A stretch of 64,000 bases of DNA from Heracleum sosnowskyi (GCA_030848705.1 CM061240.1:126096998-126160997), one strand, 5' to 3'; positions 20,296 to 33,479 are shown, numbered from the stretch's first letter. Translations and numbers: made by a program. The notes: generated by a model not told the origin, from the letters alone.

Positions 20296-21468
20296 AAATC
20301 CTGCTGGAACCTTACTCTGATAACTTAAGATTTTAGAGGGACTGTTTACTTAACACTAACATTTGGTTGGAATTTGTTGTTTGGTTTTTATTGTGCTTTC
20401 GAAGTGCAACAGTGAAAAATAATTATTGTTTTTCTCCCTAAGCAAATGTAGCTTGGCCGAATCCCAATTAGATTTATCTTTTCACTCCTCGGTTGATCTT
20501 GCACGTTATTTTCCCTACTCGTCGATTAAAATAATCATTGATCAGTCAACTTGTTTGGTCGAAAGAATATACATGCAGTATCAATCTTTACCTGATAATC
20601 TTTTTTTACCATAATCCATTTCATTGTGTAACGTTTTACATCAAAAATCCACCTACACGCACAGTAATGTATCTACTACACTTTTAGTTAAAACCTGGTC
20701 TAAAAGGTAATTTCTTTGGTCTACATCTTTTTGTTGTTTTTGTGTAGTAAAATTATTTTCATCTCTTTGTTGTTCATACGTATTTGATGCAAATTTAATT
20801 AACTTTTAGGTTGTAGTTATGTTCGTGGAAGCTCTTCTCTAAAGTTTATACATTGGATAACAATTAAAGTGAAAACTACATCACAAATTGTAAGTATATG
20901 TACATTTCTGTGTATCTACCCGTGCTGGAGAATCATGCCGTAGATGTTGTAGAATTATAAAAATTGCAATTTAAGTCACCTTCGATTAGTTATGTACACA
21001 CAAATCTGTTTTTAATATCATCAGTGTACTTCTTAGGTATCTTTAATTAACTTGCGATATTACAAATTTGGAAAATTAACATTCGAGTCTTCATTTAAAA
21101 AAATTAACTGAAAGTTTATTGTTACAAATTTAGCATGTTTGTAATTTATATCCTAATATCATATTCTTTTAGAAAAATGTCAGAGGTCCCAAATTGATCA
21201 TTGTTTTATGTTACAAATTACATTATCGAATGTTGTACTAATTAGTTCCAGTTTTCTCTGTGCTTCTTGTGCCCACAAACGAACATACTACTATATTAGA
21301 AACACTAACTTGATCAATCTTCCTTCAATAATTGCTCCACATCTATCAACTTTTATATACATGTTCTTCTGCATCAATTCGAACAAATTTTTGTCACGCA
21401 TTACAGAAACTCCTGCTAGTACTAGCTACAGATAATAACAAGTCATTATCTTTCAATTTACGTGCTAA
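20296..21468. other. Intergenic DNA before the sulfate transporter
   Basis: Apart from the SYVRGS exon relic I see no gene or transposon end. The last ~200 bases (21270-21468) should contain the promoter and 5' UTR of the sulfate transporter; no convincing TATA box was picked out. Confidence 0.4.
20810..20900 (+). pseudogene. Diverged peptide exon 2 (SYVRGS motif)
   Basis: After AAATTTAATTAACTTTTAG, the same intron-end context as in copies A and C, the phase-1 frame reads CSYVRGSSSLKF, matching SYVKGS of copy A exon 2. The frame then runs on without the usual SHG stop. No exon 1 was found upstream, so this is a relic or a distant paralogue. Confidence 0.4.
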
Positions 21469-22100
21469 ATGGATGAAGGAGAATCAGAATCCCTTCACCG
21501 CGTAGAAATACCTCCATCAAAACCATGGTCCAAGTCACTACAATCATCACTTAAGGAGACATTCTTTCCTGATGATCCATTCAGACAATTAAAAAACAAA
21601 CCTATTTCCCGAAAGATTGTACTAGGATTACAATATTTCATTCCAATCCTCGAATGGGGTCCTCGTTATAGTTTTGAATTCCTTAGAGCTGATCTACTAG
21701 CCGGAATCACTATTGTCAGTCTCGCTGTTCCACAGGGAATCAACTATGCTAGCTTGGCCAACATACCGCCCGTTATTGGACTTTGTAAGTTTCAAATATC
21801 ATGCACAATACACACACGACATTAACCAATGATTTCGTTTTCACCCGGGTAAGTTATGCTAATTGATGAACCAATGTTATCATGAAATGCAGATTCTAGT
21901 TTAGTCCCACCTATAGTATACGCCATGCTGGGAAGTTCGAAAGACGTGGCAGTTGGTCCAGTTGCAGTTGGTTCACTTCTCATAGCTTCCATGTTAGGGA
22001 AGGAAGTCAGCCCTACCGAGAATCCTAAGCTCTACGTAGACTTGGTTTTTACTGCTATCTTCTTTGCTGGAGTTTTTGAAGCTGCTCTAGGTTTCTTAAG
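21469..22100 (+). pseudogene. Sulfate transporter, SULTR3-like, first two exons only
   Basis: Exon 1 (21469-21784) starts MDEGESESLHRVEIPP and contains the plant SULTR signature ETFFPDDPFRQLKNKP, then the first membrane segments (GITIVSLAVPQGINYASLAN). It ends in phase 1 before GTAAGT. Exon 2 (21893-22100) continues in frame with YSSLVPPIVYAMLGSSKDVA and VGPVAVGSLLIASML, and ends LGFLR at a GGTTAT donor. A full SULTR protein has about 650 residues with ten or more membrane helices and a C-terminal STAS domain; only the first ~175 are here. Copia 2 begins 84 bases into the next intron and no further exons appear after it. The surviving exons are undamaged, so loss is recent or exons lie beyond the window. 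Normally it carries sulfate by proton cotransport. Confidence 0.85.
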
Positions 22101-22183
22101 GTTATACAATTCTGACGCTCATGGCTCTCCATTCTAATCCCTAATTTCAACTATTGTTATTAGCTATATTACATAGTACATAT

Positions 22184-22495
22184 TGTTGACACAATATAAG
22201 CTGTATACAATATAACTGTATGTATAAAACTGGAGAAAACAAAGATATACTGAACTGATTAATTTTATTAAAAAGAACGATTACAATATATAGAAAGAGA
22301 GTCAACACAAAAGGAAATAACTCCTACAAATTAGGATCATAAAACAGAAATGTTAACATTTTATTTGTTGTGCTCCTACAATGTCTCCACTCTGTGATGC
22401 CACGTTTGCCAGAAGCCAAAGACTCGCACAAACTTGAACAAACAACTGATAACTAGTAACATGAAGACAAGTTTGGATTAATAATATTCCCAACA
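22184..22495 (-). repeat. 3' LTR of Copia 2
   Basis: 312 bp, differing from the other LTR at six positions by eye (about 1.9%), with no indels. It is followed by the polypurine-tract complement CTCCCCCTTAATCTG. Confidence 0.95.
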
Positions 22496-22498
22496 AAC

Positions 22499-22649
22499 TC
22501 CCCCTTAATCTGAACTTGTCTGAATGCATTTCTTAACTCCAAGCAGATTCCTCATGATTTCAAACTTAACAGAGGCAAGATCTTTGGTGAGGGAATCTGC
22601 ACGTTGTTCTTCAGTACATACATGTTTCACAATAATTTCTCCGTTCTCC
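22499..22649 (-). pseudogene. Copia 2 RNase H C-terminus, part separated by CACTA
   Basis: On the minus strand this reads VENGEIIVKHVCTEEQRADS, then KFEIMRNLLGVKK, the normal end of Copia RNase H. Its upstream half lies at 35946-36133 (RSKHIDVRYHFIREC). The two join in frame when the CACTA and one ACG copy are ignored, proving that the CACTA landed in this codon region. Confidence 0.9.
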
Positions 22650-23102
22650 ACGCACTACAAGAAAATAAGGCTAAATTCGACCAAACAAATTCGACTGCGG
22701 TTAAATTCGACTGAAATCAGTCAAACATATGGGTATCGGCTAAAGTCGACCGATTTCGGTCGAAATTAGGAGCAGTCGAATATAATCGGTCGAATTTCAA
22801 ACTAAATTCGACTGAATTATTTATATGGTCGAATTCAAAACCCGCCAAAGGAAGGAGGGAAACATCCCGCCAGAAATGACATAAATTTGACCGAAGTCGG
22901 TCGAATACATTTTCTAGTTTTGGTGGGAATTTTGCCGCCAGAGGTTTTGAAATTTTTGGTGGGTTTTTTTGGTTTTAGTCAAAAAAATTTTATTAGATTT
23001 TTAAATGTTTCTAAATTCGACTAAAATTAGTTGAATATAAAAGCCGACTAAATTTGGTCATATTTAGTCGTTCTCTAAATTCGATCGAACACGGTCGAAT
23101 TT

Positions 23103-23554
23103 ACCCGTGTCAAATTTAGAAACCCTACTGCTTGTTTCTTTCCATCTTTGCAGTAGCCGTTTTTGCCGGCCGGTGTTTCTTCCCCTTTCATCGTTTTTTG
23201 CTCTTCTTCCACCATTTTTGCTTCATGTGACAATCCTAAATCATCAAGTAAGTGAAATTTTAAATTCTTAATAATGTAAATGTGATTGTCTTTTTTTTTA
23301 TTAGTGTAATTATGATAATTTTATGTGTTTATGAATGAATTTGAGTAGCTTAAATTTGTTAGTAAAAATAATATAATTATGATTTTTATTTTTATTTTTG
23401 TGTTGGCCACATTTGTATGATAATGACTGAAATATGTTGACAATTATATGTTGAGTAACTTAAGATATTATTAGTTGCTAACAATTATATAGGTAATTTA
23501 GCTTGATATATAAATAATTGCATTTGTCTTGTATTAATGTGTGTACATTTGTAG
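23103..23554 (+). promoter_or_regulatory. 5' leader and promoter region of the tnp2-like gene
   Basis: Between the subterminal repeats and the ATG at 23555 lies AT-rich sequence with a T- and C-rich transcript-leader-like stretch near 23135-23235 and an acceptor-like TTTGTAG immediately before the ATG. This suggests a leader intron, from a GTAAGTG donor near 23250 to 23554. No TATA box is certain. Confidence 0.4.
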
Positions 23555-26500
23555 ATGGCATCCGATCGTAGTTGGATTGGTCGTAATCGATATAATGAGG
23601 CAAAATACTTAACGGATGAATACAAAATTGGTGTAGATAATTTCATCCATTTTGCTATAGATCATTTACGAGAAGAAGACAGCGGTCTTATGAGATGCCC
23701 GTGTAGAAATTGTGGAAATGGTACCTATAAGAAGCCTAGTACCGTGAAACTTGATTTGTATCGACATGGTATCATGCAATGGTATACTATATGGGATTGT
23801 CATGGAGAGAAAGATGAGCCACATAATGAAGTTGGAACGAGTTCTGTTAACACTAACTACAGAGATGATGATGATGATGCTATGTATGATGCACATGATG
23901 ATGATTTTGAGGATTGTGAAGATTTTGAGGAAGAACCAAATGCAACAGCAAAAGAGTTTTACAAGATGGTGAATACTGCTTCTGAACCAATTTATCCAAA
24001 CAATACCAATTTTACAACATTAGAGTTCGTAATGAAGTTGGTTGAATGGAAAAACAAGCATAATTGCAGTAACAATGGCTTTGATGAGTTGCTTCACCTC
24101 ATTGGATTAGTATTGCCCAATGATCATAAATTACCTAAGAAGTACTACACTGTGCGAAAGATGATTAAAGGGTTGAACATGGAGTATAAAAAGATTGATG
24201 CTTGCGAGAATGATTGTATGTTATTTTATGAGGAAAATAGCAATAAGACACGTTGTGATATATGCGACGCAGACAGATACAAAGTGCAAAAAGATCCTAA
24301 AAAACAGAAGATCCCACGAAAGATCTTGCGCTACTTTCCTATTACCATGAGATTGCAACGTTTATTTATGGCCGAGAAGACTGCAAAATGTATGAGATGG
24401 CACCATGATAGAGTTGTTGTTGAAGGTCAATTAAGTCACCCAGCAGATGGAGATGAATGGAAAGAATTTGATCATAGATTTCTAAATTTTTCAAAGGAGA
24501 TACGGAATGTTAGACTCAGACTCTCTACTGATGGATTTGACCCCTTTCGTGATGCACACGCTAAGGAGTATACTGTATGGCCTGTGGTGGTTTTTGTGTA
24601 CAACCTTCCCCCATCTATGTGTACAAAGGCTCCATACATGTTCATGCCTCTTCTTGTTCCTGGGCCAACGGATCCGACAAAAGACTTACATGTTTATCTT
24701 AGGTCGTTAATTGATGAACTGAAAGTATTGTGGTGTACTGGGGTGGAAACATATGACAGGTTCACATGTACAAATTTTATGATGAAGGCAGCACTTATGT
24801 GGACAGTTAAAGACTTTCCTGCACTTGCCATGCTTAGTGGGTGGTCTACCAAGGGTAAGTTGGCATGTCCAGTTTGCATGGGAGAGGTAAAAGCTAAACA
24901 ACTAAAGAATGGTGGTAAACCTACTTTCTACGGAACCGCTCGATATTTTCTTGAACCAGATGATCCCCTAAGAAGGAGTACAAAGTTTGGAATTATTGAG
25001 ACACGATCAGTGTGTGCTCGATATTCAGGAGGGCTTGCAAAGACCATGTGTGAGCAGATACAGTTTCCCCCTCCAGGAAAATCAATTAAGAGTAAACCGA
25101 AGGACTATGGCGTGACACATAACTGGACTCATTATTCTCCATTTTTTGAGCTTCCATATTGGGAGACACTCAGTCTTCGTCACAACATTGACATTATGCA
25201 CACTGAAAAGAATATCTTTGACAACATATTCTACACAATTCTTGGTGATTCAAAAAAGTCAAAAGATAACACAAAAGCAAGAAATGATTGTAAAGAATTA
25301 CGTGTACATCGTGAGTTGTGGCCTCAAGACGATGGTACGGAACCACATGCACCATTTGTGCTCTCGAGGGAACAACTTCATAAGTTGTTCAACTGGATTG
25401 TCGCATTGAAACTTCCTGATGGGTATTCCTCAAATATATCAAGGTGTGTGAATTGGAAGAAAAATTGCATTCGCGGGATGAAATCACATGACTGTCATGT
25501 TTTCTTGCAAAAATTATTGCCTATTGTGTGTCGTGACTTTACTTCCAAAGCAGGTAGCTGATCCTATTATTGAGTTGTGCAACTTCTTTCAAGATTTATG
25601 TTCGTCGAATATCAAATACACGGATTTGGAAAAAATGGAGAAAGATATAGTGAGGATCATGTCCAAGCTTGAAACCGTCTTCATTCCTGGGTTTTTTAAT
25701 CCAATGGAGCATTTGCCAATACATTTAGCTACCGAGTGTAAGTTGGGTGGCCCGGCTAATTGGCGTTGGATGTATTTTATTGAAAGATACTTGCACAATT
25801 TGAAATTGAAAGTGGGAAACAAAGCAAGAGCGGAAGGTTCAATGGCACAACGCTACATTGAGGAGGAATGTGTACACTTTTGCTCGTTATATTTCGATTC
25901 CAAAATCGAAAAAGGGCATAATCGGTTACGTCGAAACGAGGTACCTCAAATGTTTCATGATGATGTAGATTTGTTAGAAGTTTACAAGTATCCAACACAT
26001 CCTAGTCTACGGAGTAGAGACAGAATCTTGAGTGATGATGAACATGAAATTGTGGCATACTATGTTCTTATTAACTCGCCGGAAGTTGGAAAGTACTTGC
26101 GGTAAGATTTTTTTAGACCATCTTTACTTTAATAAAATGAATTAGTTTACAATTTAAACTTTTTATTGTTCAACTTGAATATTTAGTGGATTTCAAAAGT
26201 TGGTGCAACAACAATACCCACATCTCAATGTTGCAGAAAAAGAATAATTTGAAAAAGAACGATTTAGAGATTGGTTTGAAAGAAGGGTATGTATTTCATC
26301 TTATACATAAACACATATGTATGCATAATTTTATTCACAAACTTATGTATTATATTTTCCACATTTTTATAGGTACAAAATGACGATGAGCTCAAGAAGA
26401 AATTTTTAGATCTAATAAGAGGTCCGATATTTAAGGTGGAGTCATATAAATCATGCAAGTGCAATGGCTATAAATTTGGTTGTGCAAATGTTAATGAGCT

Positions 26501-27479
26501 CACTTCATCGAATTCCGGCGTAGTTGTCATTGGTGAGAAATTTAATTTATACCTAATATCTATGCATTTGTTCTTAGTTATTTGTATCCAAATTTTATAC
26601 ATTTTTATTTGTAGGGACTTCCTACAAAGAAAGTTTTGGAAACTATTATGGAAGATTAGAAGAAGTTATAAAACTCAATTATCGCAATGGACATCAAGTT
26701 GTCGTCTTCAAATGTCATTGGTTTGATCATACAAAACATGTGAAAGTCGATAGACATCGGATTACTACCGTGGATGTTAAGTCAAAACTTAATGCCGAAG
26801 ATGTGTTTGTGTTGGCTAGCCAAGCCCATCAAGTGTATTATGCACCAAATATTTTAAATGCAAAATCATCATGGTACACGGTTTTAACAACAAAGAGCCG
26901 ACAAGTTGATGAAAGTGTCTCAAGAAAAGAAAAGACCAAAATCAACGATGATGCCTTACAAAATGAAGTGTCAAATGCTTTTTCATCACACGTTGAAAGA
27001 GTTTTAATCCGTGATCCTTCAAATTTTTTTGTTGACTTGAGAATGTTTGAAAATGATTATTCACTACAAGAAAAACGACTAAATTCGACATGCAGAATTT
27101 CTGTCGAATTTAACTAAAGTCGACGGTATTCTGTCGAATTTAGCTAAATTCGACGGAAATTCTGTCTGTCGAATACGCTCGCGTCGAATTTAGTAAATCG
27201 GTCGAATTTAGTATGCTAAATTCGACTAACTTTGGTCAAAATTGATATTGTTAAATTCGACCAAATCTGGTCGAAATTAGCACTTCAGGCGCCAAATTTC
27301 AAAATTTTGAAAATTTTAATTTTTGGTGAAAAATTCAAATTTTTTAAATTTTGCCGCCTGAAGTGCTAAATTCGACAAAATCTGGTCGAATTTAAAATGC
27401 TAAATTCGACCAAATCTGATCGAATTTAAAGTGCCGGAATTTAAAAAAAAACAGCAGCTTCTGCTGCTACCAAAACGGA

Positions 27480-28480
27480 GTTACTGTTCCGGTGAACCAA
27501 AAACATCTCCAAAAATTACCAAATTAACATATCAGTAGGTAAATCCAACGATCTAAATATTCACCTAAACATAATTTAAAAACGAAAACTAAAACCCATA
27601 TTCCGGTAAACCGAACATTTTCCGATGAGTCAAAACAAATCTGAAAAATTCTCAATTTAATATATGTATCCAAGCATCCGACGATATATACAATAGTCAA
27701 AATTGAAAATCAAAAAAAAATTATAATTGTTAATTCCGGCCACCTCAAGAATTTTCCGGCGAAATAAAAATTGCCCGGAAAATTATGAAATTAATAACTA
27801 AGCATAAACAAGCACCAACATACAATCTTGCAGCCTCAAAATCATCAAAAACTTCATCAAACCTCCAACCCGAATTAAACTTCAAATATTACCCAGAAAA
27901 ATATTTGATAAAAATCAAAAAATATTTATATCAATGTATAGAGCTCGATTTGTAGAATACATACGTATATAAATCACTAATTTTGGATGAGTAGATTGAG
28001 AGATGTGAATTTTTGAAGATTAAATATTATGTATATGTGTAGAGAGAGAGAGAGAGAGAGAGAGGTGTTGAAGACAGCAGGGGGGGGGGGGGGTTTGGTT
28101 CGGCAGTGGATGGTGGGTGGGGAAAAAGGTGGGGGGAGGGGGTTGTTAAATGGTTTAATTAATGGGATAAAATATGAATCGTTGGATGTGTGTTTTTTTT
28201 GTTTTAATCAAGGGTTAGAAATTGATTAAAGAAGCACAATCCATGTGCTATGTTGTCCACCAATAACACATTGACACATGTTATCAAACAGAATTTTTAA
28301 TTTTCTATTCCTAATATAGAGTAAAATAAATATGGATTAAAGTTATAAATCTAATTTAATGTTATTCCCAAATTTTCAAAAAATAAAAAATTAATTAGGT
28401 TGGAGATCTTAGTAGATCATTATTATATTGACTAATACTCGTAACTAGTGCTTTGTCACAAATTATTATTTCTATTTTTT
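27480..28480. other. Interior of nested CACTA, no gene
   Basis: AT-rich sequence with repeated AATTCCGG / TTTTCCGGCGA-like segments, then the (AG)n and G-run tract near 28038-28140. The region may derive from a captured promoter or UTR, but no protein is recognisable. Confidence 0.4.
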
Positions 28481-29270
28481 AAAAACTATTTCTCGACGAT
28501 CCAACCGTACGGATGTCAATATAAATCTAATTTAATATTATTCCCAAATTTTCAAAAGATAAAAAATTAATTTGGCCACAGATCTTAGTAGATCATTATT
28601 ATATTGACTAATACTCGTAACTACTGTTTTGTCACGGATTGTTGTTTCTATTTTTTGAAAATTATTTCTCGACGATCCAACCGTACGGATGTCAAGATAT
28701 ATCTAATTTAATGATATTCCCAAAATTTTAAAAATTAAAAAATTAATTTGGTCAGAGATCTTAGTAGATTACTACTATATTGACTAGTACTCGTAACTAC
28801 TGTTTTGTCACGGATTGTTGTTTCTATTTTTTTAAAATTATTTCTCGACGATCCAACCGTACGGATGTCAACATATATATAATTTAATGATATTCCCAAA
28901 TTTTCAAAAGATAAAAAATTAATTTGGTTGGAGATTTTAGTAGGAAACTACTAAATCAATTAGTACGGTTGGAGATTTCTGGAAAGATGCGGCATAACCG
29001 GACATTTATATTTTTTTTTTATTTTTTCCCAACACTAGAATGACTACCTATTAACATCCGTACGGTTGGATCGTCGAAAAAATCAATTGAAAAAATTATT
29101 CAGTAAATTTGAGACATGTCCAGTTCCTCAAAACAGTACTATTCCAACGTTTCTGGAAAGATGCGGCATAACCGGACATTCATATTTTTTGATTAATTTT
29201 TCCCAACCCTAGAATGAGTACCGATTAACATCCGTACGGTTGGATCGTCGAATAAATCAATTAAAAAATT
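28480..29270. repeat. ~174-176-bp tandem repeats around CCGTACGG, in two orientations
   Basis: CTCGACGATCCAACCGTACG starts at 28492, 28668 and 28844, 176 bases apart. Further on the module turns over: AAGATGCGGCATAACCGG starts at 28984 and 29158, 174 apart, each followed by CATCCGTACGGTTGGATCG. The reverse-oriented units are the same repeat as the four at 49826-50440 in another CACTA. Confidence 0.9.
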
Positions 29271-29274
29271 ATTC

Positions 29275-29318
29275 GGGTTTAGGGTTCGGGTTTAGGGTTT
29301 AGGGTTTAGGGTTTAGGG
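29275..29318. repeat. Interstitial telomere-type repeat (TTTAGGG)n
   Basis: GGGTTTAGGGTTCGGGTTTA and onward gives about six TTTAGGG units, one altered to TTCGGG. TTTAGGG is the standard plant telomere repeat. The identical arrangement, including the TTCGGG variant, occurs at 50457-50501. Confidence 0.9.
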
Positions 29319-29640
29319 CACTCATGGGTCCCACGTTTTTCAATATTATTTTGAATTAAAAATTAATTACTAATTAATTATTCATTAATTTTTTTATTAA
29401 TTTTTAATTGAAAATTAGAAAAATTAGTAGGGCCCACTATCATAATATTATTTTTAATTAAAATTTTTTTATTAATTAATTTTTAATTGAAAATTATAAA
29501 ATTTTGTGGGGCCCACTTGTGGGGCCCACGTTTTTTCATATTATTTTCAATTAAAAATTAATTATTAATTTATTATCAATTAATTATTGATTTTTTTTCA
29601 TGCTATTTATTCACATTTAATTATTTAATAACGTTTTTTT
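29319..29640. other. AT-rich interior of nested CACTA with GTGGGGCCCAC motifs
   Basis: No gene. Repeated TTTTTAATTGAAAATTA and TGGGGCCCAC strings occur; similar TGGGCCCACTTTTT follows the telomere-like tract at 50520. Confidence 0.5.
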
Positions 29641-32600
29641 TAAAAATTGCAAAAATAAACCTTCGACGGAATTCTGTCACTTTTATAAATGCGACTAAAA
29701 ACTGTCGAATATAGTTTTGAACGGTCTGAAAAATTTCGGCGGCAATATTCCCACAAAAACTAAAAGTTAAATTCGACAGAATTCGGTCGAAGTTTGAAAT
29801 CTGAAATTAATATTTTTGGTGGGATTGTTCCCGCTTTTTTTTGGTGGGTTCTAATTTCGACAGTACAAACAATTCTGTCGAATTTAGTATTGAAAATGCA
29901 ACATAATAAAAATTTCTGTCGAATTTAGTACTAAATTCGACAGAATAATTTCGACAGAAACTAATTGCGACAGAATTGTGTCGAATTTAGCCGCAGTCTT
30001 AATTTTCAGCTGATATCTGTCGAATTTGGTGTCTGTCGAATTTATTCTGTCGAATTTAGCCTTACTTTCTTGTAGTGATTCGATTGATTACAATGATGAA
30101 GAAGAAAATCGAAAAGACAAGGAAGACGAAGATGAAGACAAAGATGAGAATGATGACGAAAATGATGAATTAAGTGATAATGACGATTTAGTATAATTTT
30201 GTCATTTTCAATCAAATTTGTATTAAACAAGTTATGTATTGATGTGGAACATTTTTAATTTTTTAGTTATTCAAATTTTTGAAAATTTAAGTGAATTTGT
30301 GGGATTTATGTTATAGTAAATCATTACAGGAGGTTTTTAGGCAGTAGCTCAGGGGGAAATAAGGTTTTTTATATTCGACCAAAAGCGGTCGAAACATTTA
30401 GTCGGCTAATTTCGACTGTTATCCATCAAAAATAAGTTTATTATATATATTTATTTTTCACTTTTTTCATTTCCATCGTGTTACACTTTCTCCCCAATTC
30501 GCTCTAAATTAGGGTTTCTCATCCTCCTTTTCACGCAACCGATGGATCGAACTAAAATCTCAGACCAGGGGTTGAAATTTAAGAGGAGTTCGCAGGTATG
30601 TCCTCTCTCTCTCTCTCTCAATTCGTAGTAGTTCGAATTGGGCTTTTGTTGTTTAACCTAACTGCAAAACGAATTGGGCTTTTGTGAGTGTGTGTGTCTG
30701 CATTACGTTGATTCGGTTTGTTGTATTATTTCACCTCTTGTTTGTATGTATAACTAACTGGTGAAAAAGTTTATTGTTTTACAGTACTTCATTTACAATT
30801 TTCTTCATTTACAGTACTTGACCGAACTTTATTGTATGGATTAATCAGTCACTCGAGGAGCAGGTACATAATCGATATTGTAATCGCCTTGTCCCCTGGT
30901 TGTGAATAGCGATGACACAATTAGTAATTGACAGACAGAACATAGAAGAGAACCATGTGTCCAATTTAATTGAAATCATTCTACCCAGAAGTGATAATTT
31001 TAGGGTATACAGGAATCTTGCCTTTTGAATTAAATATATACTAGTTCTGTACATAAGTAATAAGCAGTTAGATTACAAGACGTGCCACCTCTCTTTAACT
31101 AAAAGACACATAAACTATAATTTCGATCGTTCTTCTTGAAAAATTGATTCTTTTAACTCTAAATCTCGTAATCTAACTGTGTAAGTGTGTGTTTATAACC
31201 CTAAATCTCTTTGAGAGTATATTCTTGTATTGCTGTTACACTATCGTGTCCATATCAAATTTTTCAAGAGAATGTCAATTAAATTTGATCACTTTATTTG
31301 TAAAAAAGTACACGTAGATTTGTTCGGCAGAAATTGTGATTCACAAACTTTTTTTTTTGATATTTGTACTTGATACTTTTTTAAATTAAATTCATGATTT
31401 CTCTTTATTTATTTTTTTACTAGATAGTAAAGTGTTTGATGTATCCGGTTAAAATTATGTGTAAAACTTTGTCAGATATTCAAATGGTTAGATTCTACTT
31501 GGAATATAAAAGTACTTTGTCCGAAGGACAGGTGACATACAAAATTTTATATATTTGTTTTACAGGTGACATGGGCTAGGCCGAAGGGCAGGGCAAACAA
31601 GCATAAGAACACCAAGGTTATTACCAGTGGAGAGGGTGGTGAAGCGCATGAGGGTAGTGAAAAAGAGAGTCATGTGGAAGGGTGCTACGAGGTGGGAGAA
31701 AGTAGTTGCTCAATTAAATTAGAGAGAAAAAGACGCAGCAATTCCGAAGGGGATTACGGAAAGAAACCAGCTTGGGATGCTAGGCCGACAGTGTATTTTC
31801 TTAAGAACGATAAAGGGTATGTTTCTGGATAATTTAATTGTCGCTACATAAGTGCACTAAATATGTTAAGGTCTAGGAATGCAGGGGAGTACATAGGACA
31901 CCATTATTCTTATTAACAAGGTTGCTGATTCGACTTGATTAGTGTTCATGATAAATTGACATCTAGAATTCTGTATTATATCTGAAATAATATTATTTGC
32001 AGTGATTTACTTAGTTTATGTTTTTCTTGTGATTAATTTTTTTTCCCATTATGTTAATGTAGTCTCTTACAGGCTACACCCAAGAAAATGTTGGGCCATA
32101 TTGTTCGTTTAAAATGGGATGAACATACACTCAATACAAAAGGAGCCAAGCGTGAAGCTTTTTATGACAGTTGTATAAAAAATTTTAAGGTAATATAAAT
32201 ACTTGTGTTTTTTTTATTCTATCAGTTGAATACTGTGCTTGTGTACTTTCACTGTTATAATATATACAATCTGGTTTGTAGGAATATTATGCATATCCCA
32301 AGATTTATGATCCTGAAGATGGGGATAGAGTTGTAAGAGCGCATTTGAAGAGAAATTTCAAGAGATATCTTAATGCGGGGAGGGGTCGACTAATGCAAGA
32401 TGTGAATGAGATATTGAAGTGTGGATATCCTGAAAGTGTTATCAATATTAGGTTAATGAGGCCTTACTACTTCTCCCAGCGCGTATGGAATGCTATTTGC
32501 GATCACTGGGAGACACCGGAGTTTGCAAACAAGTCGGAAAAAGGCCATAATTGTCGAATGAAGGTGGAGTTTACCCCCCGCACCGGGGCCAAAACCTTTG

Positions 32601-33479
32601 ATCAGAGACGGGAGGTATGATTCTCTAGATTAATCTTTCTTCTGGATATTAGTTATTCAGTTGTACCTTGTAATGTTTATCCAGCTCGTTCTGTCTTTTT
32701 TTCATTTTGCAGGAAATAGATGCACAAAGAGAGGCGAAAGGAGAGATGCCTATCACTGATGAAGAATTTTTAAGTGTGGCTTACGACCCTACTGACCCAG
32801 CAGTGAAAGATTTGCAGGTCGTGGATTTTATAATTCGTCTACTAAAGGGTTTTTACATAATAAAATGCTAGAGTAAAAAGAGTAATACTAAAGGGTATTT
32901 TAATAGTTAATGGCACTTGATAATTGTTATTTTGTAATTCATTTCATATATTGCATGTGGCAGGAGAAAATGAAAAATGTGTGATCTTCTATGCCTGAAT
33001 TAACACTTGAGACACCTTCTGATGAGCCGCCATCTCCGTCTACCCTAAAAGAAATTCAGCGAAAGAAGGATATATTTGTGATGATGCAGGCAAGACCTCC
33101 GACGAGGGGGAAGCTCAATCTTTATCCCTAACAAACTGTGGGAGAGCTTGTCGGAGCCATGGAAGCAACACAGTGGGCCAAACAAATGGCGGAAAAGTCT
33201 CGTGATCCAGCATATGATGTTTCTGATGACATTTATGTGATGATGTCAACAGTCTTTGATGAGGTGTCGCAGCTTCTCCATTCCCTCCTTGCGCATGAAG
33301 TGAAACGATCTGTTTTGGATGAGGAAATCCATAAGTTAGCCATTGCTACATCTCCGGATCCGTCATTGCAGACACGTTATATGCGGACAGCAGATGCTTT
33401 GCTTCGTCAGATCGTGAAGAATACTGATAAGATCATTTTAGAGGTACGATTCTTTTATTTATTTAAAATGGAGTAAGAG

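Larger units (their letters stand above)
27062..30077. mobile_element. Non-autonomous CACTA nested in the transposase exon (3.0 kb)
   Basis: The ends are CACTACAAGAAAAACGAC and TTACTTTCTTGTAGTG with ATT target duplications at 27059-27061 and 30078-30080. Subterminal AATTCGAC / GTCGAATTT repeats fill both ends and match the family at 1-347. No transposase is inside. The interior holds an (AG)n run (28038-28063), a 14-base G run (28081-28094), an array of ~175-bp repeats and a telomere-like tract. Removing it restores the host transposase frame. Confidence 0.95.
23555..30196 (+). pseudogene. CACTA tnp2-type transposase, frameshifted and interrupted
   Basis: The first exon (from MASDRSWIGRNRY, 23555) encodes the N-terminal transposase-associated domain with a CPCRNC cysteine cluster (~residues 1-80), an acidic linker, and the tnp2 transposase domain (~200-560). 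Its hallmarks include DGFDPF, TVWPVVVFVYNLPP, CPVC and NIDIMHTEKN. A DUF4218-type region follows. One extra T in the run at 25538-25540 shifts the frame; the sequence resumes as LLPKQVADPIIEL to 26105. Later exons (about 26190-26286, 26374-26532, 26615 on) give the DUF4216 domain, with an in-frame TAA at 26245. The last exon is split at 27061 by a CACTA and resumes at 30081 in the correct frame, ending in a long Asp/Glu-rich tail (DNDDLV, stop 30196). It normally cuts and joins the CACTA ends. Confidence 0.9.

Noticed and set aside
28029..28229. 66-codon open frame through the (AG)n and G-run
   Set aside because: Product is Arg/Glu and Gly repeats encoded by simple sequence.
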